Positions 11,517 to 23,328 of a stretch of 64,000 nt of DNA are shown piece after piece. The position numbers and the translations under genes are program-made. Below the pieces are notes generated by a model. The model searched no databases. It was not told where the DNA came from and saw only the letters and a list, made by a program, of their open reading frames with translations. Every line of letters starts with the position of its first letter. The first letter of the stretch is position 1. Source of the stretch: Primulina eburnea (taxonomy: Eukaryota; Streptophyta; Magnoliopsida; Lamiales; Gesneriaceae); contig NC_133109.1 in NCBI RefSeq assembly GCF_022965805.1, positions 1,813,001 through 1,877,000 of the forward strand, read 5' to 3'.

Positions 11517-11750
11517 GTTCATACGACATCATCAGAAATGTTGTCTTGTACGATGTTAGGTCAACAATTTTCTTAAAAAAAGAGACATAAAAACTAAAAC
11601 ACAACCTAATTAACATGTTTGAAAACCAAATTTAAATACTCGTATAACCAAAACACAAAATAGACAAATTTAAAGAACGACGTTGCTATTATTCCTAAAT
11701 GAAGAGATACACGCAATCAATTATGAACATTCCAATTGGTAAAATCTATT

Positions 11751-11933
11751 GGTAAAAATTTGTGTTAGACGGTCTCATGGATTATATTTTTTGAGACGGA
11801 TCTCTTATTTGGGTCATCCATGAAAAAATATTACTTTTTATGCTAACAGTATTACTTTTTATTGTGAATATCGATAGGTTGATTCGTCTCACAGTTTAAA
11901 GATTCGTGAGACCGTCTCACAAGAGATATATTC
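11751..11933 (+). mobile_element. 182-bp MITE family, copy 4
   Basis: Forward copy from GGTAAAAATTTGTGTTAGAC to CAAGAGATATATTC, 183 bp. Perfect 9-bp duplication aaatctatt (11742-11750 and 11934-11942). Confidence 0.9.
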
Positions 11934-11942
11934 AAATCTATT

Positions 11943-12499
11943 TTGTATTCCTCCAAAACTATCTAAATCATTTAACAAATTCAAATGTGGGGTCACTCCA
12001 TGTGGAAGATTGATGATACATTTTCTTTGTTGTAAATCATATATGTTGAATATTAAGAGTCTCATTTATAAGTCAAAGCGGTAGGAAAAAAAATTCAATT
12101 ATGTGGAATGAAAATGAAGTTACGTACATGAATGGTTGAACAAAGCCCTGTCAAAGGGACACGCGGCTTTTAAGTTTTATCCCAAATTTTAATGTGGCTA
12201 TATTAAATTTTGGTATTTTTCTTTCTTTTTACAAAATCATAAAAATATTAGGGTGTACAAAAACTTTGATTAAATCTTTAAATATGGTTATTTTAGGGAC
12301 TAGTATGAAAAATAGTTTAGGAATTTTCGAAAATTAACTAACATTTATGTGGGGTAATCTTAGCAATTATTTAGAGTTTGATTAATAATTAATGGTGTGC
12401 AAATAACAATACACTTGAAATACATAAGAGAATAGAAAAGAAAAGAAAAGAAAAGAGTGAAAGAGAAGAAATTTTTTAGTTTTCCTTCCATTTCCATCC
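11943..12499. other. AT-rich spacer with an (AAAAG)n microsatellite
   Basis: No gene seen. A short AAAAG run lies at about 12433-12458. The reading frame through the MITE boundary near 12360-12572 is not credible. Confidence 0.5.
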
Positions 12500-12688
12500 G
12501 GCAAAAACTTGTGTTAGACGGTTTCACATATTGAATTTTGTGAGAGAGATAGGGATCTCTTATTTGGGTCATCCATGAAAAATTATTATTTTTTATACTA
12601 AGAGTATTACTTTTTATTGTGAATATCGGTAGAGTTGACCCGTCTCACAGATAAAGATTCGTGAGACCGTCTCACAAAAGACCTACTC
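12500..12688 (+). mobile_element. 182-bp MITE family, copy 5
   Basis: Forward copy from GGCAAAAACTTGTGTTAGAC to AAAGACCTACTC, with a small internal expansion. The flanks tttccatcc (12491-12499) and ttttcatcc (12689-12697) match 8 of 9. Confidence 0.87.
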
Positions 12689-12899
12689 TTTTCATCCATA
12701 AACTTTTTCTTTTAAATCTTACACATTTTCCTTTCTTTCTTTCATTTTTTCCATCAAAATCTACCAAATAACCAAAATTTTAAATCTCATTTCCTTTCTT
12801 TTCATTCCAAATCTCAACTCCCAAACAAAGCTTAAAAAATTATGAAAAATTATTAACATATTAAATTTTTAATTGTTGATATACAATAAGTTTTGTTTT

Positions 12900-13880
12900 T
12901 TAATTTTTTGAATGTATCGGGTAATGACCCATCCCGTAACTTTTTTACCCTATCTCTGTCCCGATAAGAATTGATAACTTTTTTTTCCCGATCCCTTACC
13001 TGAAACGTGTAGGGACCCGAATTTTTATGGGTCTCGATTAGGAGAGAATATCCCGAAACTTTTTTTTCCAATTTGAGGTTTTGTTAGAAAAATAAAAAAA
13101 ATGTTTGTATTTTTTCAAAAAAAAAATTAAAAACACTATTTAGAAACGGCAAAAACTTGTGTGAGACGGTCTCACGGGTCGTATTTGTGAGACGGATCTC
13201 TTATTTGGGTCACCCATGAAAAAGTATTACTTTTTATGCTAAGAGTATCACTTTTTATTATGAATATGGGTAGGGTTGACCCGTCTCACGGATTATGACC
13301 CGTGAGACGGTCTCACATGAGACTCACTCATTTAGAAACTTATATTTCTAAAGGAAAAATCCTTCAATTAGAAACAAATAAGATTAAAATGTTCCCTATA
13401 AAAATTACAAAATACATACAAAGTAAAAATTATAAGATAAATTTTGTTAAATAAATGAACACCACATTGTATATATTATTCTACATGTTTTTCTAGTTAA
13501 ATAATTATAAATATGAATTAACTAAATTATTAATAAATTTTTTTAGAAACAATACATTTATATATATATATGAATAAAATGTCATTTTGTGATTCTACTA
13601 TTCATCATTTCAACAATAATTATAATTTCAACAATAAACAATTATTAAGTCCATTATTTCTTTATGGATTTAAACCCAATTATTTTAGCTCAATCTGTTA
13701 AGAAAACTATTTAATAAAAATATATCAATAATATTATTTTGGATCGGGTCAGGAATCCAATCTCGATTCCTCTCCCAATATTAATCAAGACGGGAAAAAT
13801 CTCGACAACTCTAATCGAGAGAATATCGAGTCAGATTTTTTTAGGATAAGTCGAGATTTTGGGAAATTTTGACAGCCCTA
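12900..13880. mobile_element. Decayed palindromic element rich in TCCCGA/TCGGGA, holding a MITE
   Basis: The outer parts (about 12915-13075 and 13740-13880) carry related motifs in inverted sense (TCGGGTAATGACCCATCCCG; GGATCGGGTCAGGAATCC; CGAGATTTTGGGAAATTTTG). This suggests a non-autonomous palindromic DNA transposon with an AT-rich middle, into which MITE copy 6 has jumped. Ends and target duplication could not be fixed. Confidence 0.35.
13148..13329 (+). mobile_element. 182-bp MITE family, copy 6 (best preserved)
   Basis: Clean forward copy, 182 bp, from GGCAAAAACTTGTGTGAGAC to CATGAGACTCACTC. The flanks share a perfect 10-bp match, atttagaaac (13138-13147 and 13330-13339), of which 9 are taken as the target duplication. 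The inner ends pair as imperfect inverted repeats of about 45 bp. It encodes nothing. Confidence 0.93.
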
Positions 13881-13906
13881 ATATATATAGAGTAATTGTA
13901 AGTGTG

Positions 13907-15200
13907 TGTTAGCATCGGAAGATTGATTTAGAGGGGTTGAATAAATAATCTTAACAAATTTTCAAATTCTCGGGTAGGTTAGCAATGGTAAGATAAATTT
14001 TTTGTCAGTTGTGTAGCAACAAACCAACAGTTGAATATTGCACGACAAAAAATTCACTCAATTGGTTTGAACATAGTAAATAGATAAAATAACGAAACAG
14101 TTGGGCTATGAAACTGATATAACATAAAAATAAAATTGCATGGAATTGTTTCAGGATGTCAGGAGATTGAATAACTCCTAAGTTACCCCTTATTAAAATA
14201 GATAAATAATGAAACAGTTACCCCTTATGAATTGCAACAATCCACTTCAACATAACTTATATCTGACCTACTGAAAGTCCTAGATTTCTCACAAACTTAA
14301 GCAAAATGAACAGTAAGACTCTTACTGTCAATTACAAATACATCTCAAAGAAATACTAGCAAAAATTGATTTTCATATAGAATAAATTAAGTGTGTGCTG
14401 AAAGATTTTCTTGATCAGTTAGGCTCTCAAGAACTCAAAACTCAGAATAATACTTGATGATTCAAAAAATTGTGTAGAGCTTGAGAGTCCATCCAACTGA
14501 TCTATTTATAGGCTTCGATTTCAATTATCATTTGAATCTGATAGTTGTTACCAAATATGGACATGTGCCATGTCATCATTTTTCTGACAGATAGTACAAT
14601 TCTGGTAGTGCGTATGGACTCTGACGTTTCAACGGATTGAAAAAATCGTTATGGCAATTTTATCATATCATATGTATCAGTTATGCTCTGATGTCATGGA
14701 TATCTTCATATAATGTCTGCTAGAAAGCTTGACTTTAGACGAAAACAAAATAATAGAATCCAGATCAGAATATCTATCATGTAGCACGTTGAACATAGGG
14801 AAATAAGATGTGACTCACATATGCATACCCACATGCGCACATTGACCCGCAAGAACTAAGAGGTAACTCACATGACAGACAGAACATAACAGAACAACAT
14901 TAACACGTTGACCATATGAAATCAAGATATGACTCACATGCATCTCCATATGCAACACTTTGATTCGTAGGAATCAAGAGGTGGCTCACATGACACACAT
15001 ACCAACCAAAACTGTTAGAATCAAGCGCTTACCACTAGGCCAAAAGCTATAGCTGGTAGTAATAATGCAACTCAAATCTTTTAAACCACACAGCAACTCA
15101 AAACTACGATTCGATCGCTCTACCAAGCAGAGATGATTATTGCACCCAACAATCTCTCTAATTATCAATATATGTATTAATTTATCATTCATCTGTTATG
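13907..15200 (-). mobile_element. Copia LTR-like fragment, boundaries uncertain
   Basis: The start TGTTAGCATCGGAAGATTG and the following GGGGTTGAATAA resemble the LTR starts at 33838 (TGTTAGGATCGGTTGAATA) and 31212, which end minus-oriented Copia LTRs. The right end near 15190 is a guess based on similarity of the AT-rich end. No target duplication was found. Confidence 0.4.
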
Positions 15201-17510
15201 TATCATTTATTATCTCAAATCACGAATAAGACGAATCATACAATATCCACTTTCATGATATATGTGGACCTCTTACTCAAGGTTCAGAATGAGATGGGAA
15301 AAATCTCAGCAAAGAAAATTTGAGATGGCACTCAAATAATTGTTGCTACAAACTGTGCAATTAGAAGACTTACTCATAGGACGGTCTTAATATGTTGCCT
15401 CACTTCTTCTATTTCATCTATTTTCATTAGTTTCGTTTTCTTTATTAGTTATGTATTTTCCTCCAATGTTCCCCAATTTTGGACCACTATTTATTTGTAA
15501 CAGTTTTTGAGTTATTTTAAATTATTTTTGTCAAGAACTCCCTAATAAATATATTCATTTCTTGATTGGACTTCTTCATTAATTTCTTTCGGCTTTGAAT
15601 TTGACTTACACATATTAATGCTTATATGATTGCATTGAGCTCCATTGTAGGAGATTTAATAAAATCTATAAATCATGTGAGTGAAACTATATATCATAAC
15701 ATGTCATGAATTCATATTAAATTATCAGAAAATATAAATAATTATAAATAGATATGAAAATCTATTGATTGATCTAGCGTGAGAGTTACAGATCTTCCAA
15801 GCAACAAATAATCAATCACATTATTATTGTCTTAGATGAGAATATAAGAGAAGTCTGAAATATGTGTATTGTATATATTATGTGTAATTCGATGCATCTC
15901 AGGACCATAACCATATATATAGCGTGAGTAGTTTTTAACCCATCACAAAATATTTAGTTGGGCTGAGTTTCTACATATTAAGTGGATCATACCCATTTAT
16001 TTAATATTTTGAAAATCATAATTAATTAAACCACCTTATTAGGTCCTTCATTAGATAGTGGGTCTATGTACAATTAATTAAACTATGTTAGTCCGTAAAA
16101 TAGTTCCAACAAATTTGTGCCTCATAAGTTATTTGGATATTGTACATGCAAAAACGGGATTGGGCTCTTATATTTAAACCAGAATATTTCTTAACAATGT
16201 GATCTATCAATTATATCGATGTTGAATCAAAGAATTCATCGCTACATTTAAAAAACAATAGACCCATCAATGATCACAACATCAGCATAACCAATAACAT
16301 AGATCAAGTATGCATGTGAAGCATGAAAATACATAATTTTGATCTAATAATAAAAATATGTATTTTCAACTAGTCCTTCTAATGACTCAAAAAGTTCAAT
16401 AACAAACTTTCAATTAAATGTTAAACCGCAATGAAAGTCATCACTTTATTTCAGAGTAATTTAAATAAATATTAGTCTGTATAAAAACTTAAATAATGCT
16501 CAATGAGTCAATTTTCAAAACAAATACAAACAACCATTATACATGCATATAATTTATATATACAACACCAATGTGTGATATTCACATAACATCTTGGGCG
16601 GTCAACCCATGACAAACTCATCCATAATTATAGAATTTTCAATTACATAATTGACACATAATCTATGAACTTTTTATTTCACAACTAGAAACTTCATGTC
16701 AATACTTTTGACTTTGACAATATTTAGTTGTTCTTTAAATATAACTTAACGACTTTATTATCACAAATGATCTTTATTATCACAAATGATATTCAATGGT
16801 TTCTTATATCAATCATCATTCACGGTGAAAACTCCGCAACTTTATTTGGAGTCCAAATATCCAACTATTTCTAAATGTTGGATCTCCGATATGTGAGCAT
16901 AAAATCCTTAGTTCATTTTATAACCCGATTATTAATCAAATACCGAGTTTTTTAAATATATGCCCAACATTTTAATTATTTACACAATATCTAACTGTAT
17001 ACAACTCATGCATGTGTGACACTCCCATTAAATATAAATATATGCAACGAACAACGATGTTATCTCTAAATTCAAATGAGATAACCTCATGATCAAATTT
17101 ATATTACCAAATATGAAATATAAGCATCAATATATTTTTCCTCAAAGTTGACTTTCTAATTTGTTTACTCGCATTAAATTCAACATACTATACAAATTTA
17201 TTTAGCATGCTCTATTTTCAAAAAAAATATCTACACAATTCATGATATAAACTGCATGTTTAATAGATTGTGACATCTCAATAATTAATTTGCATTCAAT
17301 GTCATTTAAAATATTGATGTTTTATTTATAAAATTTATCAATCAAGGAACCAATATCAATCACATTTGAATTTCGGAAAACTTAAAAGTTTCATAACCAA
17401 ATGAATAATGGAAAAGTTTAATTTGTCCAAACATAAAATTAAAATCTAATTATACTTAAAAGACGGTGCAACAAAAGTGTTTTCCAAATTCAAATAGTAG
17501 AAAATAAAAA
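15200..17510. other. AT-rich repeat-derived DNA without a recognisable gene
   Basis: The minus strand next to 17510 may be strongly decayed Copia pol (weak likeness to the GTGVFLDLENTF region), but stops are frequent. The rest, up to 15200, shows no structure that I can name. Confidence 0.35.
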
Positions 17511-17610
17511 TATGTACCTAAATAAAGCTCAGCCTCAAAAGTAGCCTTATTGCCATTATCCATATGAACGTATCTTTCACCATCAGTTGGCAACCAGTTA
17601 TTTAAGCAAC
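17511..17610 (-). pseudogene. Copia protease-region fragment
   Basis: The minus strand reads NWLPTDGERYVHMDNGNKAT then FEAELYLG, close to the ERYVxMGNGNKAxVEAIG stretch of the Copia protease/linker region. Both sides run into stop-rich sequence. It is opposite in strand to the pol fragment at 18000, so it comes from another element. Confidence 0.5.
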
Positions 17611-19449
17611 CTTTTTTGTACACGTCAATCGGTGTATTTGGGACAACACTTCTTCACATACTCTTCAGTCTTTTTTGCAAAGAAACAATTGATCATTTTA
17701 TCTTATTTTTGTTGTTCCATATGCAAACTGAGTGCAGACCCTTAGCTGTACATATTTCAAAAAGTCTGGTGATGATTATATCATTTTTCTACTATTTGAT
17801 TCGAGCTATAGTTACGATTAGGGTCATATTCTATGATTAAGATTCTATCATATATGTCTTTTTCATTCCGTAAAAAGTCAATTTTACTGTATAGAAGCTT
17901 ATGACCTCCCCCTCTATGCCTTAGGTAATGATGCCTCTAGTATTACGACCTTTACAACAATGATGTTATCCATAGATCAAATTATTTCTTAGATTAGATT
18001 TCACTTGATTGTCTATGGTTTCATTGTGTGTGCTCGGAGTAGAAGTTTTGTATAAATGTATCACATGATACCATAATCACATGAAAACCATGAAATCTTG
18101 TTGGACGACATGTTAGTAGTAGACCTCAATAATGATTAGAACTAAGAATTGAATGCACAATTGACTAGGAAATTTGATATGAAGAACTTGGGACTAGCCA
18201 ACAATATTCCAGGGATGCAATTCACCGAGATAGAAACAACATAAAGATTTGTCTTTCGCAGAAAAATTATTTGAAGAAAGTACTGCAACGCTTCAACATG
18301 CAAGATAGTAAAACAATCTCGACCCCTCTTACTGTTAACTTCAAGTTATCCTATGAGATGTTTCCTAGTAGTGAAACAGAGAAGATGAAGATAATTTGAG
18401 TACCATATGCATCAACATTGGGAATTTTGATGTTCAACATAATCTGTACAAGATCAGACATTGTTCAAGAAGTGATAGTGGTTAGTCGGTATATGATGAA
18501 TCATGGACGATAGCATTGAAACATTGTTAAAAGGATACTTAGATACATTAAATATACCTCAAATTTTGCTTTATGTTATGGAGTATCAAATTTTACACTC
18601 AGATACTATGTCGATTTGGATTATGCAGTTGATCGAGTAAATCTACTGCTGATTATGTCTTTACAATTGCAGAAGGAGCAGTAGACTGAGTTTAAAAACT
18701 ACAAACAGTTGTGGTTTTATCTACAACAAAAGTAGAATATATGGTAGCTACTCAAGATTGCAAGGAGACAAAATGGATTAAAAGGTTATTGGAGGTGTTC
18801 GGACACAAACAAGAGAATATTTTTTTATTTTGTGTGTAACGAACCGTACATGTACTACTTACAATTTTGCGAAAGAATTAAATTTTTCTTGAATACGAAA
18901 ATAAAATCAATACGGTCGTCACTACATCATCCATTCACCAATAAAAATTTTTGTTCAAAGAAAGGCTTGCTCAAAACATCTCGCATCAAAACATAAAATC
19001 AGAGTATAAATATTTTCATGCTTAAAATCTTAAAATGACATGGGCGGTCCTCGGATCTAGCCTCCCGCTCAGTCCAAGCCTGCTCCTTGGTCCCCACCTC
19101 ATGTCTCCTCATAGACATCCTCACATGCATCGATCAAGTCTAGTGAGTCTAAAGATTCAACACGTATAAACTGAGAATAGAAAGTAATACATAATAAAAT
19201 CGCATGCACTTTAAAATAGAACATACATACTTGAAGCTTGGATTTGAAATGAGCTTGAACTTGCATACATACCTAGACGTGCCATAACTTAAAAGCTTTC
19301 ATAACATGCTTGCGTACTTGTTTATACTTAGACATACATGACTTCATTTTTGCGTAGAGGATGTTTCAAAGCAAGTGACCCATAACATAATAAATGCCTG
19401 ATCAGACAAACCACAGTACTGGGCTGACAGTGACGTATCCACTGCCACA

Positions 19450-19580
19450 TACATGAGATCCCCGTTCATAATTTAACGGGCTGGTTGGTCCCCGTTCATA
19501 ATTTAACGTTTTCCAACCACGATCTAACCCGTTCATAATTTAACGGGCGGATTGGTCCCCGTTCATAATTTAACGCTTTC
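19450..19580. repeat. Tandem CCCGTTCATAATTTAACG repeats
   Basis: Four copies of CCCGTTCATAATTTAACG, separated by short GGTTGG- and TTTTCCAAC-like spacers. Part of the solo LTR. Confidence 0.9.
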
Positions 19581-19894
19581 CAATCCTAAACATACTTTGG
19601 TCACAAGACATTTAGCATACCTCAAAACTTAATATATTTTCTTGCACGTCATACATACTTACTTGGCGTTGAGGGATTCATTGGACTTCGATCGGGAACG
19701 TCGCTGCTGCACATACTGACTTGAATTTGCATAATTAACTTGCATAACTTAACGTAGAAATCATACTTACTCTCGAGTTCAATCATTACTTAGGACGTTC
19801 CATAATTTCCCATGACCCGACCTTGATAACCCTTGCACTAAACCATGACATCGAACCTCAAAGCATGCTAAAATATTTTCCCCAAAATATGCAA

Positions 19895-20145
19895 GACACG
19901 GACCCCGTGCCCAGGTCCGGCTCCAGGTCCGTGTAGGTACTGTAAAATGTGTGTGCAAAAAATGGGAGACACTGACCCCGTGCTCAGGTCCGTGTAGGGG
20001 TCCGTGTAGACTCTGTAAAACATGCCGGGCAGAAAGGGAGGGGCACGGACCCCGTGTCAAGGTCCGTCAAAGGGTCCGTGTACTCTTGGGTTTTTGACAC
20101 TACGGAGGAAACAAAGGCACGGACCCCGTGTCAGGGTCCGTGTGG
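19895..20145. repeat. Array of CACGGACCC hairpin units
   Basis: Four units of the form CACGGACCC-loop-GGGTCCGTG, partly imperfect, about 70-80 bp apart. The best is at about 20118-20143, where the two arms pair fully. Part of the solo LTR at 18835-21570. Confidence 0.85.
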
Positions 20146-21825
20146 CTTCGAGCGGCTGAAACCTGCGAGGGAAAATATTACTTCCTGCCTATTCCACTCA
20201 TCTACCCCGAATGGACGAAGAATCAACATCCTCAAGACCCATCCTAGACTACTATAATATTTACTCGAGCCTATACAATTGTCCCGAAACAACCCCACAT
20301 CAATAGCGACACGATAATCTCGTGAATACGACTTTTTGCACCAAACGATTTTTACGACCAAATCCCTCTTCCAAGTGCCTAACGACTCGAACTGAACTTA
20401 AATGACCAACTCAACATAAAAAACAAAGTACCTATACGCAGCGGCGATCACCCGTCGAGCCCCAACGAAGCCTGCAACAATAAACTTCAAGAACACAAAT
20501 TTTCGTAAAAGTCGCAGTTTGAGCAGTCCCACGAAAAACGTCATATCTCACTCAATTTTCATCCAAAAATCTCGAATTTTATATCAAAGCGAAGGTATCA
20601 AAAAGTTCTACAATTTTGTAGCTGAAAGTTTTCTCAAAATCCCGACCGAAAATTCGCAGTTTTAAGAAGAACAGTAAAAACGTGATTTAGATCTAAAAAT
20701 TTTTCTTCAAAATCGATCCCAACAATTAACCGCTCAAACTATGAACATCATACATGAGTTTTACGCATAAAACAAGGCAACACATAATATGACTTGATCG
20801 ACGCAGCAAAAGAGAGATTATACGTGCCTTTTGATGATAAATTTTACCAAAACGGCGATATCGAAGCGGAGACGACGCGAGGCTTGATCCGGGACGACGG
20901 TGGCTCGATTTTCTTTGAAAGAAACCAACGAAAATTTGCTGGAATTTCAGAGAGAGGGGGCGGCTGCTCTATGGACTAAGAACCCTAATATTTCTCTTCT
21001 CAAAAATATAAAAACTGAATTGAAAACTTGTGTGTGTGTGTTAGCCCCTATTTAGTGTGTGTAAAAGTGTGTGTGCATGAGTTTCTGTGTTTAATTAGGG
21101 AATTAAATGGCTTAATTACACAATTAAAAGTATTAATTAAAAGTGCTAATAAAAAGGCTAATTGGAATGTTAAACCTCACCACAAGCCAAGCCCCTAATT
21201 TAAAATAAAAAGCACACTTGCTAAACTTTAAAAGTTTTAAAATTCTAAACTCACTCAAATAAATAACTTAGGTTTTAAAATGCTAAAAGCTAATAAGTTA
21301 TTTAAAATGCCTCATCCTCAACTTAAAATAAAATACCATCTTTTAAATTGCCGAAAATCGTCACCGGGTCTTTTCCTCACTCCCGCCTCGAATAATCGCC
21401 TGAAATATGAAACTCGAAAAATATTTTAACGTGCATCACATAAATATGAATAATTTAAAATAATGCATTTAAATAAATCATGCACCGCTAAAATCAATAT
21501 AAAATTAATTAAATTATTTACTAATTAAATGAATGCATGGGTTATACGTGTACTGAATTTGGGTAATACATTATGCTAGTCAAAGTGTCTTGCACATCGC
21601 AAGGAATCTAACATTTTATTTCAGGACTAAACACATTGGAGTCCAGTTTCACGTTGCGAGAAATAGTAGAAGAAGAAAATGTTGATATGGAAAATATTCA
21701 TACAAAGGATAACACAGCTCATGATGTTCTGACCAAGCCTGTGAACATTGATAAGTTTGAGTGGTGTAGATCCTCAAATGATCTAGCGAAAACGTAAGCA
21801 ACAGGTAATGGAAATATTGAAAGGA

Positions 21826-22595
21826 TGTGTAGAGATGTGTTTGATTCTCAATCAAATCTCCAAATGAGAGAAATGTCTGCGAAGAAATGAATGGCAGCAT
21901 GAAATGCATTAATGATGGTAGATACAAATTTGACAAAGGAAGAATTCAAACGGGAAGATGTGTTTTCATATGTGTTTTCACATGGACCAAAAACTCTATA
22001 AATAGAGCTCACTCCCCTCATTCAGAAATCATCTCATTCTCGAGTTCTTCTCTCATCTCAATATATACTTATTTGAGTGTGTGTACTATAATATTTGTGA
22101 CGAGTTTTTTTCCTGTATTAAGAGACTGTGTTATATTCGGAAACACAGTGTGTGGTTGTATACTATAAAAAAACTACAATGTAATTCTTTTCATCTTCCC
22201 GTGGTTTTTACCCTAATAATTTTCACTACAAGAATATTGTTAGCCTATTCAAATCGTAAGTTTTTTTTAGATTTATTAAACTATTAAAAGTAATTTTTTT
22301 TATATTCTCGAAAATATTAGCGACGGAAATCATGATCTAACCGTCGCTAATATTAGCGACGGAAATCATAATCTAACCGTTGCTACATTTAGCGACGGAT
22401 AGCATGAATTAGAGACGGTTTTACATTAATCCGTAACCACATGGGCTTTAACAACAGTTTTAAAATACCTACGACAACGGTGTCGTATGCCTTTTTTCTT
22501 GTAATGTTTTAGGGATTTTCCACGTAAATCTAGGTATCTAATTTTATTTTTTATTTTCATATTTATACCTGAAGATGTCGCACATGAGACCAACA
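21826..22595 (+). mobile_element. 3' LTR of the degenerate Copia element, with nested CACTA MITE
   Basis: Begins near TGTGTAGAGATGTG (exact start uncertain) just after the pol end and stops at GAGACCAACA (22595). A TATA box CTATAAATAG is at about 21996-22005. It is related to the solo LTR at 5043-5399. Without the CACTA insertion (22224-22506) it is about 490 bp. Confidence 0.72.
22224..22506. mobile_element. Miniature CACTA element
   Basis: Starts CACTACAAGAA and ends TTTTTTCTTGTAATG, which pair as a CACTA terminal inverted repeat. The 3-bp duplication ttt flanks both sides (22221-22223 and 22507-22509). It is 283 bp and non-coding, with subterminal GCGACGG / CCGTCGC repeats at about 22319-22410. 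It interrupts a Copia LTR. Confidence 0.9.
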
Positions 22596-22599
22596 TTCT

Positions 22600-22893
22600 A
22601 TAGTTTTGCCAAGTGGCCATATTTTTTAAACTAATACGTATAAATAATATATCTATGTATATATGTAGCTTTCAATTTGATCGTCATAACACCCATGACA
22701 AAAATCTAATTTGATGGTAAATTGCTTAAATTTGTAATAAAAAATCGCATTTAATTTTTAAAATTGTTACAATATCACCATTATTTCATTAATTTATTTC
22801 AAGCTGATTATATAACTACTTATTCAAATTTGAACTTCATAAATATAATAATTATATGGACACATCGCATACCTTTCAATCTTTAAGAATTTA
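22600..22893. other. AT-rich spacer
   Basis: No gene or repeat recognised. Confidence 0.5.
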
Positions 22894-23140
22894 GGGGTGC
22901 AAACGAACCGAATCGAGCCGAATAATAGTAAAAAAGTCAGGCTCGAATTCGGCTCGAAATAGGTATATTCGAGTTCGAGCTCGATTCGAAGTTCGATAAT
23001 TTCAAATATTTGGGCTCGAGCTCGGCTCGAAATGAAGTTCGAGTTCGAGTTCGGCTCGAAATATTCGAATATATTCGTGAACTATTCGAATTATTGCTCG
23101 GATATTAAGGTTTGAAAGCTCGAAATGCTCGAAATATTCG

Positions 23141-23207
<67 letters not shown>

Positions 23208-23274
23208 ATACGAATCGAATATTTATCGAGCCGGCTCGAAAAACTCGCGAACATGTTCGGTTCGTTTACAGCCC
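22894..23274. mobile_element. Palindromic element rich in CTCGAG/GGCTCGAA
   Basis: Starts GGGTGCAAACGAACCGAA and ends TTCGGTTCGTTTACAGCCC; these pair as a terminal inverted repeat of about 19 bp. The interior alternates GAGCTCG, TTCGAG and GGCTCGAA motifs and has a long (TA)n run at about 23142-23204. It resembles common non-autonomous plant elements. It ends about 55 bp before the HMA start codon, so it may sit in the promoter or 5' leader of that gene. Confidence 0.75.
23142..23204. repeat. (TA)n microsatellite
   Basis: About 31 uninterrupted TA units inside the palindromic element. Confidence 0.95.
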
Positions 23275-23328
23275 ACCACACTGTTTTTTCCCCTCTAAAA
23301 TTCCTTGCTCCATTGCTCCTCCCCTCGG

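Larger units (their letters stand above)
18835..21570 (-). mobile_element. Large Gypsy-like solo LTR inserted in Copia RNase H
   Basis: Runs from TGTAACGAACCG to TTTGGGTAATACA, 2,736 bp. The flanks ttgtg (18830-18834) and ttatg (21571-21575) differ by one base, as for an old 5-bp duplication, and the Copia frame resumes on the far side. The minus direction is inferred from a TATA-like TTTTTATATTTTT near 21005 followed by a CT-rich leader. Inside are four CCCGTTCATAATTTAACG repeats (19450-19580) and four GC-rich hairpin units (19895-20145). The reading frames within are not gene-like. Confidence 0.75.
18000..21825 (+). pseudogene. Copia reverse transcriptase / RNase H, degenerate, split by a solo LTR
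   Basis: Stop- and frameshift-ridden pol remnant. Before the break (to 18834) the frames give LLDDMLVVDLNND (a decayed YVDDM active site), NYLKKVLQRFNMQDSKTIS with TPL, and VPYASTLGILMFNIICTRSD. After the break (from 21571) come SQSVLHIARN, RTKHIGVQFH and a shifted ending that fits IHTKDNTADVLTKP, the last part of Copia RNase H. The interruption at 18835-21570 falls exactly at the LFCD/SQS catalytic motif. The 3' LTR follows at about 21826. No 5' LTR is seen in the window. Confidence 0.8.

Noticed and set aside
19779..20361. Frames across the CACGGACCC array
   Set aside because: Repeat-driven openness on both strands, inside a solo LTR.
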